Part shown: in pieces, positions 22,563 through 34,038 of the stretch
Layout of the letters: each line of letters begins with the position of its first letter
Position numbering within the stretch: the first letter of the stretch is position 1
Assembly: GCA_963691655.1 (NCBI GenBank)
Contig: OY829327.1
Location: 82,534,019 to 82,598,018, forward strand
DNA: 64,000 nucleotides
Direction of reading: 5' to 3'
Source of the DNA: Toxonevra muliebris
Taxonomy: Eukaryota > Arthropoda > Insecta > Diptera > Pallopteridae
Notes under the pieces: generated by a model
The model's database searches: none
Told to the model about the DNA's origin: nothing
Seen by the model: only the letters and a program-made list of their open reading frames with translations
Program-made: the position numbers and the translations under genes

Positions 22563-23652
22563 GGCCTGTTCTGATATCCGTAGCGGAATTGCTTCGGAAA
22601 CAGAATTGAAATCCGATTCGGATTCAAAGAAGTGTTCTGCATTCAGAAGGGAATTGAAAATTTCGAACTGGAACTGAATTCGATTCGAACTTATTTAGTG
22701 ATTTTTGACATTACCATTGTTTTGAAGTTTAATGAATTAAAAAATTTAGCAAGAAAATAAAATAAGACCAATAAAAAAATTTCTTCTAAAAATGTAAGTA
22801 AACAAAATTTATTTTTGTAAAATATTTGTAAATTTTGTAATACATATAATTAGGGGAAAACATAAAAATGCAACTCAAAACACAATATTGTTGGAGGTTA
22901 TGGAGCGACAAGCAGACGTGGCAAAAAGTTTCACCAAGGGAGATCGTGTGAAGCATGAGAGTGAGTGGAAGCAGTTGGCTCAATCATTAAACAGCGAAGG
23001 ACCGCCAACTAAAGACATCAATGGATGGAAAAATGTAGGTCACATGGGATTGTAAGTGTTTTGTAAAAATGTTTTTTTATAGGCCTGGGATGACTGGAAA
23101 TGTGAGGTAGGGAAGAAACTGGCTCACAATAAAAAAGATGCCACAGCGACGGGTGGTGGAGCGAGCATTCGAGAAATTATATTTGGTGAATGCGGAGGCC
23201 ATCCTCGCCCGAGGAAGTGAGTGAAGATATTACAACTGCCATGAGCGAGGACGATGATGACATCCCAAGCACGTCATTAAGATGTGTATGGGAAAGCAGT
23301 GTCCCATTGACCCCCAGAAAGCGGAAAAGAGAACCTTCACTGCAGGCAAGAGTTTAAAATTTTTATTTATTTTAACAGATTTTTGCAAAAATAAAACAAC
23401 ACTATTTTTTACAGTTACCTTTTCACATTTAATTCTTTTGCTTTTTCTTTGGCAATTTCTATTTGTTTAAAAATTTACAAATCCACACGCTCTTAGCTGA
23501 TCGGATTGAATCCGATTGAAATTTCATAAAATCGGATGTCAGAACATCTACAATCGGATTTAATCACATAGCAATTCCGAAAATCTGATTGTAGAACACG
23601 GAATATCGGAATCAATTCCGTTTCCGAACAGAAACGGATTTCAGAACAGGGC
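22563..23652 (+). mobile_element. PIF/Harbinger-like element A carrying only a zeste-type Myb/SANT gene
   Basis: The inverted ends are GGCCTGTTCTGATATCCG and, inward from the right, GCCCTGTTCTGAAATCCG. Repeated subterminal TCGGAAACGGAATT-like and AATCCGATT motifs occur in both arms. Flanking 3-mers are TCA and TAA, near the TWA rule of PIF/Harbinger. The only coding unit is the two-exon gene at 22900-23220; no DDE transposase is present. Confidence 0.68.
22900..23220 (+). CDS. zeste-like Myb/SANT DNA-binding protein of element A (two exons, 3' frameshift)
   Basis: Exon 1 (in frame from before 22900, first Met at 22900, to 23034) encodes VAKSFTKGDRVKHESEWKQL and SLNSEGPPTKDINGWKN. A 48-bp intron (23035-23082, GTAGGT...TATAG) follows. 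Exon 2 encodes AWDDWKCEVGKKLAHNKKDA and TGGG, and stops at TGA 23218-23220. The pattern of spaced Trp residues, LN.xGPP, W.xW and TGGG is that of the Myb/SANT-like domain of regulatory protein zeste (Pfam Myb_DNA-bind_5). In another frame the sequence continues VNAEAILARGSE, an acidic SEDDDD stretch and a PRKRKRE nuclear-localisation-like motif to about 23340, so I infer a small indel after TGGG. Such proteins accompany Harbinger transposases and bring them to the element ends; here the transposase is missing. Confidence 0.68.
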
Positions 23653-23655
23653 TAA

Positions 23656-25251
23656 TTGTCAGCCCTAAAAACGACCACTTTTAAAATGGAATCTGTGTAT
23701 CAATGATCTTTTCTTTCACTGGCAGTTGGTAGGAATCACAATCATTAGTAAAGAGATTTTGAAATCCAGGCTATTAAAATTAAAGAAAACTTTGGCGAGG
23801 TATTTATGTTTTGACATTATGTTTTCATAATGAGTAATGGTCCACACACATTGATGACATCAGCTACACGAACACACGACTACGAAATTCTGTCGGCTAC
23901 AATTGTCGCCGTGCAGTCAGTTACTAAACACAATGGAAGCGGCATCACCTGCAGCAAACACAGCCAAACCAACAAAAGAAAACTCTCTTCTCTTTCTGTC
24001 GCCTGTCTAATTAGAAATTGATTTAAAATGGGCTACAGCCACAATTGTGGTCGGTGGTCGTGTCGTCGCCAAAATAATCATCTCCATAAGAACTTGTTGT
24101 TTTTATAATTTGAGAGATGTAGTCGTGTAGCTGCCGTCGTCAATCTGTATGGTGCATGAACAAAATCTTATTTGGCGTTTGAAATAATCCAATTTTTGCT
24201 TGTCCATAACAATTAGTGCAACCAAAATTTATTTTTTTTTTTACATTCAACACACGGTTAAGAGTTAAAATTTAAATCAGTTTTTAAGAAAAAATATTAT
24301 TTTTTATTTATTAACTTTGTATTAAAGATTAGGTTAAAAAATTAAAAAATCTCTTTTTACTTCATGATTACATTTAACCAAGAAATTTAAATTTTTGTTT
24401 GTTAATTATATTAAAACTTAAAATAAAAATAAAATAGTTAAAGTATGTAAAGCAATCTGTGGATATATTGGATATGTTGTTTTGAAAATTTTCACTTTAC
24501 ATCTTAGCTTTTTAGTCTTTAACGCGCTTCGACGAACTTCTCACCTTTTTGTTTATTTTTAAAAATTTAGCTACCACAGGAGCTGGGAGAATGGATCATT
24601 GAAACATTTTCCGGAAATTATTACCTTTAAGGTCAAATTTGCTATTCAATGAATGCAATCGCAAAATGCTATTCATTGAATGTGACTTCAGTGATTTAAA
24701 ATCGTAATTGATTGCAGTCTTTTACAGCTCTGTTACCTTATATTATTAAAAAGCAAAAAAGAATACACATTTTTTTCATATTCCTCACTTTCATATTGAT
24801 TTTTACTGATCCTACGCACTTCCATTCAACGATTCAACTGATTACATTATTTCATTAAGTGGTTTAGCAATTAAAAATACATTATGGAAAGCATGTTTGC
24901 CATTTCACATATGTACCTCTAGCGTAATAAAAACGTTCATCTGATTTTTTTAATTTTTAAATAAGAATATATGTGCATGTATACAAATGAATCCTTATAT
25001 TCGAAGGTTCGTAGGCATTGAAGCCGCTACTGCTATAGATGTTTTCACAAGGATCCAGTAGCAAAGGCAAGTAGTATTGCATTTGTTTGTAGAGAAACTG
25101 TCACTTTCCTCTTGTTTTATTTTCGCATATTTATATGAACGTTTTGACATGAGTTCTGTGCTAAAAAGGAATAACAGCTTAAGTTTATTTTCTTGTCAGC
25201 CGAGTTTAAAGCTTTTAATAGAAATATTAAAGAAACAGTTTCAAAAGACTC
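23656..25251. other. AT-rich DNA with one inverted-repeat element
   Basis: Contains an inverted repeat at about 23848-24143 (left ATTGATGACATCAGCTACAC, right read inward ATTGACGACGGCAGCTACAC), probably a MITE of about 300 bp. The remainder is AT-rich with no recognised gene. Confidence 0.5.
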
Positions 25252-25253
25252 TA

Positions 25254-26530
25254 CAGGGTGACAATTATAAAGTGACGCAAGTTTAATACTCTGCAGCAAG
25301 CTTCGCCATTTACCGTTACTTTAATTTTAAAAACAAATTCAATCATCATTGGCTTTGCTTTTAATTTCATTTGAATTTTTGTTATTACATTTTGAAATTT
25401 CCATAAAAATGGACAAGGAAAATATTCGTCGTGAAATTATGAAATTTCATTTGGCAAATTATAGTAGCCGTCAAATTGCAAAGGCTTTAAATTTGTCAAG
25501 TCGTACGGTAGACCGAGCTATTATTCGATATAATGAAACTGGGGGTTTTGGAGATAGAGACCGGGGAAAATTTTCAACAGTTGCCACTACTTGTTTAACA
25601 GAAAAAATTCGTAAACGAATCAAGCGAAATCCAAGGCCCTCAATGAGAAAAATCGCTAAGGAAGTGGGAGTAAACCGTGAAACAGTGCGAATCATTGCAA
25701 AATCAAAGCTTAATCTTAAGCCGTACAAGCTCCGAAAAGCTCAAGATCTGACACAAAAAAAAAAAAAGATTTGCGACTGCAAAGATGCAAGGCGTTGCTA
25801 CGCTCCTCCGTGTTAAAAAATGTTGAAAATATCTTGTTTACAGATGAAAAAATTTTCACGGTTGAACAACATTTCAATGCGCAAAATGACCGAATGTGGC
25901 CTAACATCATCATCGCAACAAAATAGGACTGTTGGCCGAGTTCAAAAGCCAGCTTCCGTTATGGTATGGGCTGGAGTTTCCGCTAATGCCAGAACCCCTC
26001 TAATAGTCGTTGAAGAGGGTGTTAAAATTGACCAGGTTGTTTATCGGAGCATTTTAAATGAACATGTTCTACCCTGGGCCCAAGATACATTTGGAAATGA
26101 AAACTGGACTTTCCAGCAAGATTCTGCACCTTCCCACATGGCAAAATTAACGCAAACATGGATAAAAGACAATTTTTCTGGATTCAAAACATCTCTACTC
26201 CCCAGACTTGAATCCAATGGACTACTCTATTTGGAGTATTTTAGAGAGTAAGGCTTGTGCATCTCAACACCACAGTGTGGAGTCGCTGACAAATTCATTA
26301 GAGAAAGCCTGGACTGAAATTGATCAGGAAGTCCTGCGGCGAACAGTCCTACGATTTCCGGATCGATTGAAGGCATGTGTGCAGGCTAAAGGAGGTTATA
26401 TTGAATGAGGTGGGGTTCAAATGAATGCTTATATATTCAGCAATGTTAACACTTAATTGTACTTAATGGAAGTACGTCCTTTTGAAAATAACTGCTGAAA
26501 TGTGTGCGTCACTTTACGATTGTCACCCTG
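25254..26530 (+). mobile_element. maT (Tc1/mariner, DD37D) element, copy 1
   Basis: TIRs CAGGGTGACAATTATAAAGT and, inward from the right, CAGGGTGACAATCGTAAAGT, continuing into GACGCA, are flanked by TA on both sides (25252-25253, 26531-26532). Full length (1277 bp) but with a broken transposase gene. Two further copies are at 46628-47938 and 61013-62273. Confidence 0.92.
25409..26408 (+). pseudogene. maT transposase, copy 1, frameshifted
   Basis: The start MDKENIRREIMKFHLANYSS is followed by a helix-turn-helix (SSRQIAKALNLSSRTVDRAI), a GDRDRG linker and a second HTH (SMRKIAKEVGVNRETVRIIA). It carries LFTDEKIFTVEQHF (first catalytic Asp), WTFQQDSAPSHMAKL (second Asp) and LNPMDYSIW (third Asp). 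The intact family spacing of 37 residues between the second and third Asp identifies the maT group. Lesions are an expanded A run at about 25756-25768 shifting the frame after DLTQKKKK, a second indel at about 25900, and a 14-bp deletion near 26192 removing part of the SQEWPPYSPD segment. Confidence 0.9.
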
Positions 26531-27049
26531 TATGCTCAAATCAAAGACCATTCCTGAATCGATAAATAATTCTAAAAATTATTTAAAAACTCGCAACAGT
26601 TTACTATTTATAATAATCGAAAACATATGATAAAATATTTTCCATCTTAACCTTTTAATGCATCACATATCATATATGATATGCTTATTTCATTTCATGA
26701 TAATTTTGTTTTGTGAAGATAATTTCTAGTTCTTTCTTCTATTTTGTATAAATTCTCTATTTTGGTTCATCCTTTTTGCATTCAACAGTCAGATATCCCA
26801 TTACATTGATAGTTACGCGTGAGAGTTTGCAAACATCGCGTATACTAGTTTTCATAGCCCTGTGAACGTTGGATTAATTTAGCTCGGCATTACAATCCTA
26901 AAAACAATATATTGATTAAAAAACTTTATTCAAAATCGTTTATATCATATATGATATTTCATGCAATGAGAGCCAGAAAAAATGTTATTTCATATATGAT
27001 ATACATATCATATATGGTATTACATGCATTAATACTGGAATGTTTTCCA

Positions 27050-27720
27050 GATGACTACACATGGAAGAAAGATTCAAAGTGATGAGGTTGAGTTCATAAT
27101 GAATAACTAGGACGTATGTGAGGATGATTTTGAAACTGGGAACGATAAAGATGATGCCTGTACCTATAGCGAACTACACAATATGACCGCAGATAAGGCT
27201 AACTAATAAGGAAAATATGAGACTGATAACTGATGACAGTGATATCAAAGCAATTTCAATAGATACTAATTTACTAAACCGACAATTGTTAGCTGAAAAG
27301 CTTAAGGCTATCAAAAATTCATTTGGAAGAAGAGAAACTTCGAACCTATGCACCCCATGTGCAATTTTTAACTTATTTTTCCAACCGGATATTATTAACT
27401 CAATTCTAGCAGAAAGTAAATTATTTGGTCGATAGTGTGATACATCGAGCACATTTTGTTTATCCGCTGCTGAGTTGCGGAAATACATTGGAGTTGGCGT
27501 GCTTATGTCCGTTGCCCAAATTCTAAATACAAGAAGGTATTGGAGTCAAACTGTATGTAATGAAACTTGCGGGAATCCATCAATATTTATATTTCAACGA
27601 AAATTCTAAGCAGAATCTTCCAGCAAAACCTAATAAACTTCTTGGATGAGGAAGGTTCCTTAAATGTGCAAATTTGATACTACACTTTGTTTTAACAAAA
27701 TCAGGAGCTATTTTTCAGTC
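27050..27720 (+). pseudogene. piggyBac-like transposase, N-terminal fragment
   Basis: Frame pieces read an acidic N-terminal region, then PCAIFNLFFQPDIINSILAE, a stop at about 27433, SAAELRKYIGVGVLMSVAQI and LNTRRYWSQTVCNET. The order of an F....I...E..N-like helix and the ELR.FIG...LM....P..R.YW block is that of the N-terminal part of the piggyBac DDE domain. The catalytic core is absent (internal deletion). The TTAA flanks of the element support the assignment independently. Confidence 0.7.
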
Positions 27721-27857
27721 TCATGGGTTATAAGCCAAACAATTAATACTTAATTTTTCAACTGTGAATAATTAATTGTTATAAGTGAATACCTTTAGGT
27801 TTTCTTCATATTTTTACTACACTGAACAGAGCAATATTCAAAAATTAAATGAACTTA

Positions 27858-28160
27858 GGTTAGGTTAGGTTGGAGTGGCTGTCGAGAGACACACTTAGGC
27901 CTGAACGGCCCATTGTGATACCACATAGTTGGACCTACAGTTTAACGCCGATTCCGAACGGCGGTGTGGCAATTTTTTATCGGCTTGGTGGTTTTGACAT
28001 TACCAACCACTTGTACACTATCTTATAATTCTCATACACTTCATATTGATAGTGAATATAAGAAAGTAATGAAAATTAACCACCAGACGAAGACGAGAAT
28101 CGAACCAGAACCTCCCAGATGAAAGTCTAGTGCACTATCCACTAGGCTATCGAGGTCGTC
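27858..28160 (-). mobile_element. tRNA-derived SINE, monomeric, with 12-bp TSD
   Basis: A perfect 12-bp duplication TAAATGAACTTA flanks it (27846-27857 and 28161-28172). On the minus strand it starts GACGACCTCGATAGCCTAGT (A box), then a B box (GGTTCGATTCTC-like), the shared core TTGGTAATGTCAAAACCACC and GCCGTTCGGAATCGGCG. A specific 3' part (GGCCGTTCAGGCCTAAGTG) and a tail of CCTAA repeats follow. The head and core are those of the dimeric SINE at 40085-40481; the 3' part is different. Confidence 0.87.
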
Positions 28161-28358
28161 TAAATGAACTTAAAAAGCTGAAAAATTATAGATTTAATGC
28201 ATGGTATATCATATATGTTATCTGTAGAAATTTCTCGATAGCTAGCAAACAGGTAAATAATTTCCAAAATTCTTATGAGTTTCGTGATCAGGGCTATAAA
28301 ATACATACAAAAATATTTTTTTTTCTTCAGAAGAAAAAATCATGCATTAAAGGGTTAA

Positions 28359-29656
28359 GTCGAGTTAGGCTGTTTTTCATTTTTACCACAGAGTTACTGT
28401 AGCCTAATTGCTGTAATCTGTAATATTTCAATCAACAACAGCGACAACCAACAAGAACAGCACAACGAAAAAATAAGAAATTAAAATAAATACGGCATAA
28501 AGTAGCAAAAGCTCCGCGATTGATAAAAAAAGATGTGGCACGTCACAGTACCGCGCTAAATTAGGAATTCCTTCTTCTTTTCTTTCTTTTTTTTTTGTAT
28601 GTGGGTGCCAATGTTGTGCATCGAAATTAAGTTAAGCCTCCTTTAAGATTACAGTTATTTACTTTTTTTTCATAAGGAACGAGAAATCTCTCGTTTGTTC
28701 CTGCTTGTCAAAAAATCAAAATGTCTACCAGCTTGAAAAATTGCATCTACCTCTGAAGACTGAATTACAATAGCGCGTCGTAGCAATGACAGTAACTGAC
28801 ACTGAATTTAGAAATAGAACTAACCAGAGCAGCGCTACAAACTGCCACGACGCGCTATGACTCCAAATCTCAGAACCTGTACTCTGCGCAGAGCTGAATT
28901 TAAAACTCACTGTAATGCCAATGCCAAGAACAATAGCAAGCAGCAACATTTCACTGCACATAAACAGATGTACATCATCATTAGTAACTGCCATAGTTGG
29001 AATTAGTGAAGTGTGCACTGCATTCGTGCATTCACATCGCACTCTGACTGGCTGGCTCGATAGCTAACTAACTAACTAACTGCACATTTGGTTTGTTAAG
29101 AGTTGGCTGGTTTCATCGAACCACATTTCAATGGTCAAGCGAATTATTTTCCATTTCGTTGGGGTTCATCGATTCACTAGCAGTTTCTGTCACCAGCGAG
29201 GGAGTAGCCAGTCGAATATCGGCGAATATGAGTAGTATGGAATGCAATGCGAAATGACATAAAATGAAAGTGTCATTCATACACTTTTCTAACTATCAGA
29301 GAAAGTTGAATGTTGAGAAATAACGACATTGGGTGGAGCGGCAGCATTGAAAGAGCCAACAACAAAATCAAAAAACTCCAGAAGCATCATTTTTAGTATG
29401 TTCTCATAACAAATTGGAGCTTATCAAATACTGAAATGAGTTTTATCTTTTTTTTTTCTTTTTTATGCTTGTTTGCTTCATATGTTCACGTGTTTGAAAT
29501 GCACCGAATTGAAGCATGACAATCTCGAGCAAATCATGGCAAATGGAATACAAGATAAATGTTGCAATTAGAAATTGCACGTACTTTTAAATGAAAGTTA
29601 ACTCTAGTTATTCAGAATAATAAATGGTTTAAATGATTTGATATTAATAAAGAAGG
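28359..29656. other. AT-rich DNA with one hairpin-forming inverted repeat
   Basis: TAGCGCGTCGTAGCA at 28771-28785 is inverted at 28844-28858 (TGCCACGACGCGCTA), 14 of 15 paired, with a 58-base loop. A TAACTAACTAAC microsatellite follows at 29061-29081. No gene recognised. Confidence 0.5.
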
Positions 29657-29664
29657 GTAATGAC

Positions 29665-30761
29665 CAGGGCCGTAGCCAGGAATTTTGTCGGGGGGGTTTT
29701 CATTCGACGAAAATATTCATATAAAATTTTTATGACACTGATGTTTAAATACGATGATGCATTTTATGGACCCTATCAGACTAGGGAGAAAAGTGGATAA
29801 ATGTCTTAAAGCTTTAGGAAAAATTTTTGTTTCCGAATTTTCTTAATCTTAAAAATGGCCAAAAATGACAAAACAAATTCACAGAATAACCAATTTAAAT
29901 TTTTTCAAATAAATATTATTCAATATGGATTCCAATACATTTTTTATCGTGAAACACATAATTTCGATAACTCATTGACTGATAATGAACCCAACCTCAA
30001 AAAATTATCAAAAATGCCAAAAATAGTCAGAGACTAATTTTTTTCAAATGATCATCATTGGGAATTTGAGCCATTATCAATGATAAGGATCCCGGATGAG
30101 GTTGGTATATATTCCCTAAATTCGTGAAGTCTCAGCATTGAAAGAGATCTTTCTAGTCGTGGTGCTCTGAGCAATAATGCGTTAAAAAAATAATTATACT
30201 TTAAGATTGCTTCCTAAAACTGCATGGGTTTTGCTAATAAGATTAAGATGGGGTTTTTGCGAAAGAATTTTTCACGTTGTATACGAATCTGAGGTCAAAA
30301 ACTTCCCATCACGTCACGTTTTAGGAAAAAAATGGGGTTCAAGCAAGTCTTATTTTACAAGGATCCGATAATGTTTTCTGTTTTTATTAATTTTTAAACT
30401 TTTCAGGACGAAACCTTAATCAAAAACAGTTACTGACCCAGAAAAGGAGTGCTCAGTATCACCTTCTCTTTTTGAATCCGTAGTCAAACCTCAAGTCGAA
30501 GAAAACAAATCGGATTTGATCGCTTAGTGTAACTAAGATTTCAAATTTATTTTTTATATTTGACTTTTTAGATAAAAAACCGATGGAAGTAAAAAATATC
30601 GTTAAATATTTTTATTTAACGATTTTATTTTGACTTTTTTCCATCCATTGGCAATTAATCTAAAAAATTAGAATAAAGTTTCCACATTTCGGGGGGGGGG
30701 GATGCGGGTGGTCAGAACCCCCACGCCTCCCCCCCCCCCCCGCCCCCCAAATACGGCCTTG
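29665..30761 (+). mobile_element. hAT-like MITE, CARGGCCGTA family, copy b (both ends present)
   Basis: The left end CAGGGCCGTAGCCAGG and the right end, inward, CAAGGCCGTATTTGGG are inverted. Flanks GTAATGAC and GTAAGAAC are an 8-bp duplication with two mismatches. G-rich and C-rich tracts lie just inside the ends. Non-coding. Relatives: 12245-12834, 50905-51771, 53001-54738. Confidence 0.8.
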
Positions 30762-30769
30762 GTAAGAAC

Positions 30770-32708
30770 TATTTTGAATGATTATATTCGAGAAAGAATT
30801 AAGTGAACTTAAGAATCCCATATCAGCTTGTTATTGATACATTATTGTCTTTCCCAGTAATCCAATAATCACCTATTTTGAAGTCGCCAGAACTTTTGAA
30901 CAAGCAAACGCAAAGAAAAGTTAGGTTTGTGTAAAAAAATTTCAGCCGAATCGAGAAACTACCTACGCACGACTTTTCCCTCCCCCTCCAAATTGTCCTC
31001 TTTTTCTTTCCTACTGAGGGCCGATCGATATCTTACAAGTACTTGTTATGCTAAAAATATACAATTAGAATTGCCTAATCTGCAGCTATTCATATAAAAT
31101 GGAAATTTATTCACAACAGTTACAAAAAATTGAAAAGATTTTCATAATTTTCTCAAACAATTAAATCATTTCCGTTCAATTGCGATGTAGATGTAATATA
31201 AATTGAAATTTTTGCGTATCGGGTCATGAATTTTTGGTATTGATTTTGGACTAACAACTTAATTGAAATTCGTAATGAACCGTCACCAATTTATTTTGTT
31301 TAAGTATACAATGCAAAGCAATATGCAAAACATTTTCAGCTTCTTCTCCGGTTTCTGTTGCTGTTAACAAAGAAGTATACAATATACACCCACCCAAAAA
31401 TTTTGCCATGCTCCACCATTTGGAATTTGTTATTGTGATTTCCGCTCTGAGCCATTTTGCACTAATTAAGCATATTGTTAGCATTTATGAATTGCTTTTT
31501 TATTTTTTTGTGCTTACTTACATACAAACATTGATACAATAATATACAAGTAATTACTTACATAACTTAAGCACAATTGTTGGATAAATGTGTTGCGCGC
31601 TGTAATTGAAATTCAAAAATTCCATTCCTGCTGAACAAAAAAAAAAAAAATCAATTTAATTAATAACTCGTGCTGAAATAAAATTTGTGTGGTTAATTAA
31701 TTTCAAAATGCCACCTGTTCTTTATTGTAGCACAAGCACACAGCATGAAGTCTAATAAAATTTGTTGCTCTATCAAAAGTAAAAAAAAAAAAAAAACATA
31801 GTTTTCATTTTGAGTTAATTTATATTTTTATTTGTTTGTTGCTATGCTGTATGCTTAATTTGATTTTGGCAATTTAATTGTACATAAGTGTACATACACT
31901 AGTGGATCCGAGGGGGAGAGAATTTAACCCCAAATGCCGATGACAATCTCATACATTCTGATCGTTGGTTGAATGAATCAAAAAACAATTTTAGAGGAAA
32001 ACAGATTTAAAACCCTCCTTGGGGAAACTCTGGATCCGCTAGTCTATATATATACGCAAACAACAGTTAACTTTCCAAAAACTAAAGAAAACTTTCAAAT
32101 ACTTTTGATTAATTACATAAATAACTCTTTTAAACTTGAACACACCCAATCACATCCTCACCCATTCATAAACTCTCTCATCCACTTATTCACTCACTTA
32201 TAAATCATAATCTTATGATGAGAAGCAGAAATTGCCGAATTTAGGTTTGTATATCCCAGTAGAAAAATCGCCAGCCCTTCCAAAATAACCTTAAATACCC
32301 TTAAATTAAAAAAAAAAAATGTTCAGACCTCCCCCAATCATGGTAGTATTCCAGCCAGAAACTCATCAAAATTCATTTCATTCACATTACCCAATCAGGA
32401 GGAAATTCACTATAGAATTCATGACTTTTTTTGTATTTAAAATGACATATGGTTAACAAAAAACAATGTTCTTGAACCCACAACTTTTGAATTGATAGCT
32501 GGTGTATCACCCGTTTCCCCAATGAGCTACACACGATTTTTTCGGTATGAATGCAAAGAAACCCAGCCACATATATTTTTATTACTGTTTTTTTAATCAT
32601 GGTAAAACAAAAATGAATTCTTCAATTTAAAGTACAAGTAATGAATAAAATTAAATTATGGTGGTGGAAGTATTAGTTGATAATTTAAGTTAATAGTTTA
32701 ATTTTTAC
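30770..32708. other. AT-rich DNA without a recognised gene
   Basis: A runs at 31638-31651 and 31782-31796. A short inverted repeat TAGTGGATCC / GGATCCGCTA spans 31900-32042 but its flanks do not form a duplication. No gene recognised. Confidence 0.5.
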
Positions 32709-32710
32709 TA

Positions 32711-33905
32711 TTAGGAGTATGAATGTATAAACTCGTAATTGTGACTAACTTCATGTCTATCATACGCGCCATTTTTTTGACATTGACAGCTATTCTATCT
32801 CGAAAAGTGTTTTACTATAGCTGAAAATGTCGAATTTCGTGCCAACAAAACAACATTTGCGGGAAGTTTTAATTTGCTTCTTCCATTTAAAGAAAAACGC
32901 AACTGAAGCACATCGTTTACTCACTGAAGCTTATCCTGACTGTGCTATAGACGTTAGAATGTGTCAGGTGTGGTATGCCCGTTTCAAAAGTGGTGATTTT
33001 GATGTTGAAGACAGGGAACGTTCAGGCGGCCCGAAAAAGTTCGAAGATGAAGAATTGAAGGCATTACTCGAAGAAGATTCATGTCAAACGCAATAAGAAC
33101 TTGCAGAATCTTTAGGAGTTGATCAATCAACCATTTCTAAACGATTAAAAGCATTGGGAATGATTCAAAAGCAAGGAAATTGGGTGCCGTACGAATTGAA
33201 GCCGAGAGACGTCGAACGACGATTTTTCACATGTGAACTGCTGATTGAACGACAGAAAAGAAAGGATTTTCTGCATCGTATTGTGACTGGCGATGAAAAG
33301 TGGATACGTTACGATAACCCAAAGTGTAAAAAATCATGGGGACCGCCCGGACATGCATCAACATCAACGGCAAAGCCGAACATCCATGGATCCAAGCTTA
33401 TGCTGTGTATTTGGTGGGATATGAAAGGTGTCGTCTATTATGAGCTGTTGAAACCGAATGAAACGATCACTGGCGACCGCTGCCGACTACAATGGATGCG
33501 TTTTAGCCGAGCATCAAAGGATAAGAGGCCAGAATATGAGAATAGACACGACGAAGTTATTCAAGTAAAAACATACTTGGAAACGCTGAAATGGAGAAGT
33601 GCTACCCCACCCGCCGTATTCTCCAGACATTGCTCCTTCTGATTAGCACTTGTTCCGATCGATGACACATGGCCTGGCTGAACAGCACTTCCGTTCTTTC
33701 GAAGAACTCAAAAAATGTATCGATTCGTGGATAGCCTCAAAAGATGAGGAGTTCTTTCGACGCGGAATCCGTATGCTATCAGAAAGATGGAAAAAGGTTG
33801 TGGCTAACGATGGACAATACTTTTAAGAATAAATTTATAATCACTTTTTCACAATAAATGTCCAAATTACGAAAAAATACGAGTTTTTTACATTCATACT
33901 CCCAA
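32711..33905 (+). mobile_element. mariner element, copy 2 (inactive)
   Basis: TIRs TTAGGAGTATGAATGTATAA and, inward from the right, TTGGGAGTATGAATGTAAAA, flanked by TA (32709-32710, 33906-33907). Compared with copy 1 at 6126-7358 it lacks about 57 bp of the 5' untranslated region. It is otherwise highly similar. Confidence 0.92.
32827..33826 (+). pseudogene. mariner transposase, copy 2 (nonsense codon, lost second Asp, shared frameshift)
   Basis: Starts MSNFVPTKQHLREVLICFFH and keeps the helix-turn-helix region and the first catalytic block VTGDEKWIRYDNPK. A CAA-to-TAA change at 33094-33096 stops it after EEDSCQTQ; copy 1 has CAA at this position. A 36-bp in-frame deletion after RHDEVI removes the HDNARPHVA block with the second catalytic Asp. 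After LETLKW an extra A shifts the frame so that the YSPDIAPSDYHLF block is read out of frame, exactly as in copy 1. Cannot encode an active enzyme. Confidence 0.92.
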
Positions 33906-34038
33906 TAGCTTTTACTTTTTACTAATTTTTACTATCTCAAATGGGGCTCCAGAGCAAAAGTTAGTAAAAATGTAAAAAAAAAGGTTAAACTAACATATGT
34001 ATAGAACTAGTCGGGTTGTATCTCTTTTCAATATACAT

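Larger units (their letters stand above)
26651..28354 (+). mobile_element. piggyBac-like element with nested SINE
   Basis: Flanked by TTAA at 26647-26650 and 28355-28358. Ends CCTTTTAATGCATC and, inward from the right, CCCTTTAATGCATG match in 12 of 14 positions. The left subterminal region holds a cluster of palindromes TATCATATATGATA (about 26671, 26942, 26988, 27006) and the right one at about 28203 (TATATCATATATGTTA). These may be transposase-binding sites; that is inference. It carries a degraded transposase fragment and a SINE at 27858-28160. Confidence 0.8.

Noticed and set aside
27855..27874. TTAGGTTAGGTTAGG repeats as telomere DNA
   Set aside because: They are the (CCTAA)n tail of a SINE bounded by a 12-bp target duplication. 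Flies lack TTAGG telomeres and the run is only about three units.
31900..32042. Short MITE with TAGTGGATCC ends
   Set aside because: The inverted repeat is only about 11 bp and the flanks do not give a duplication.
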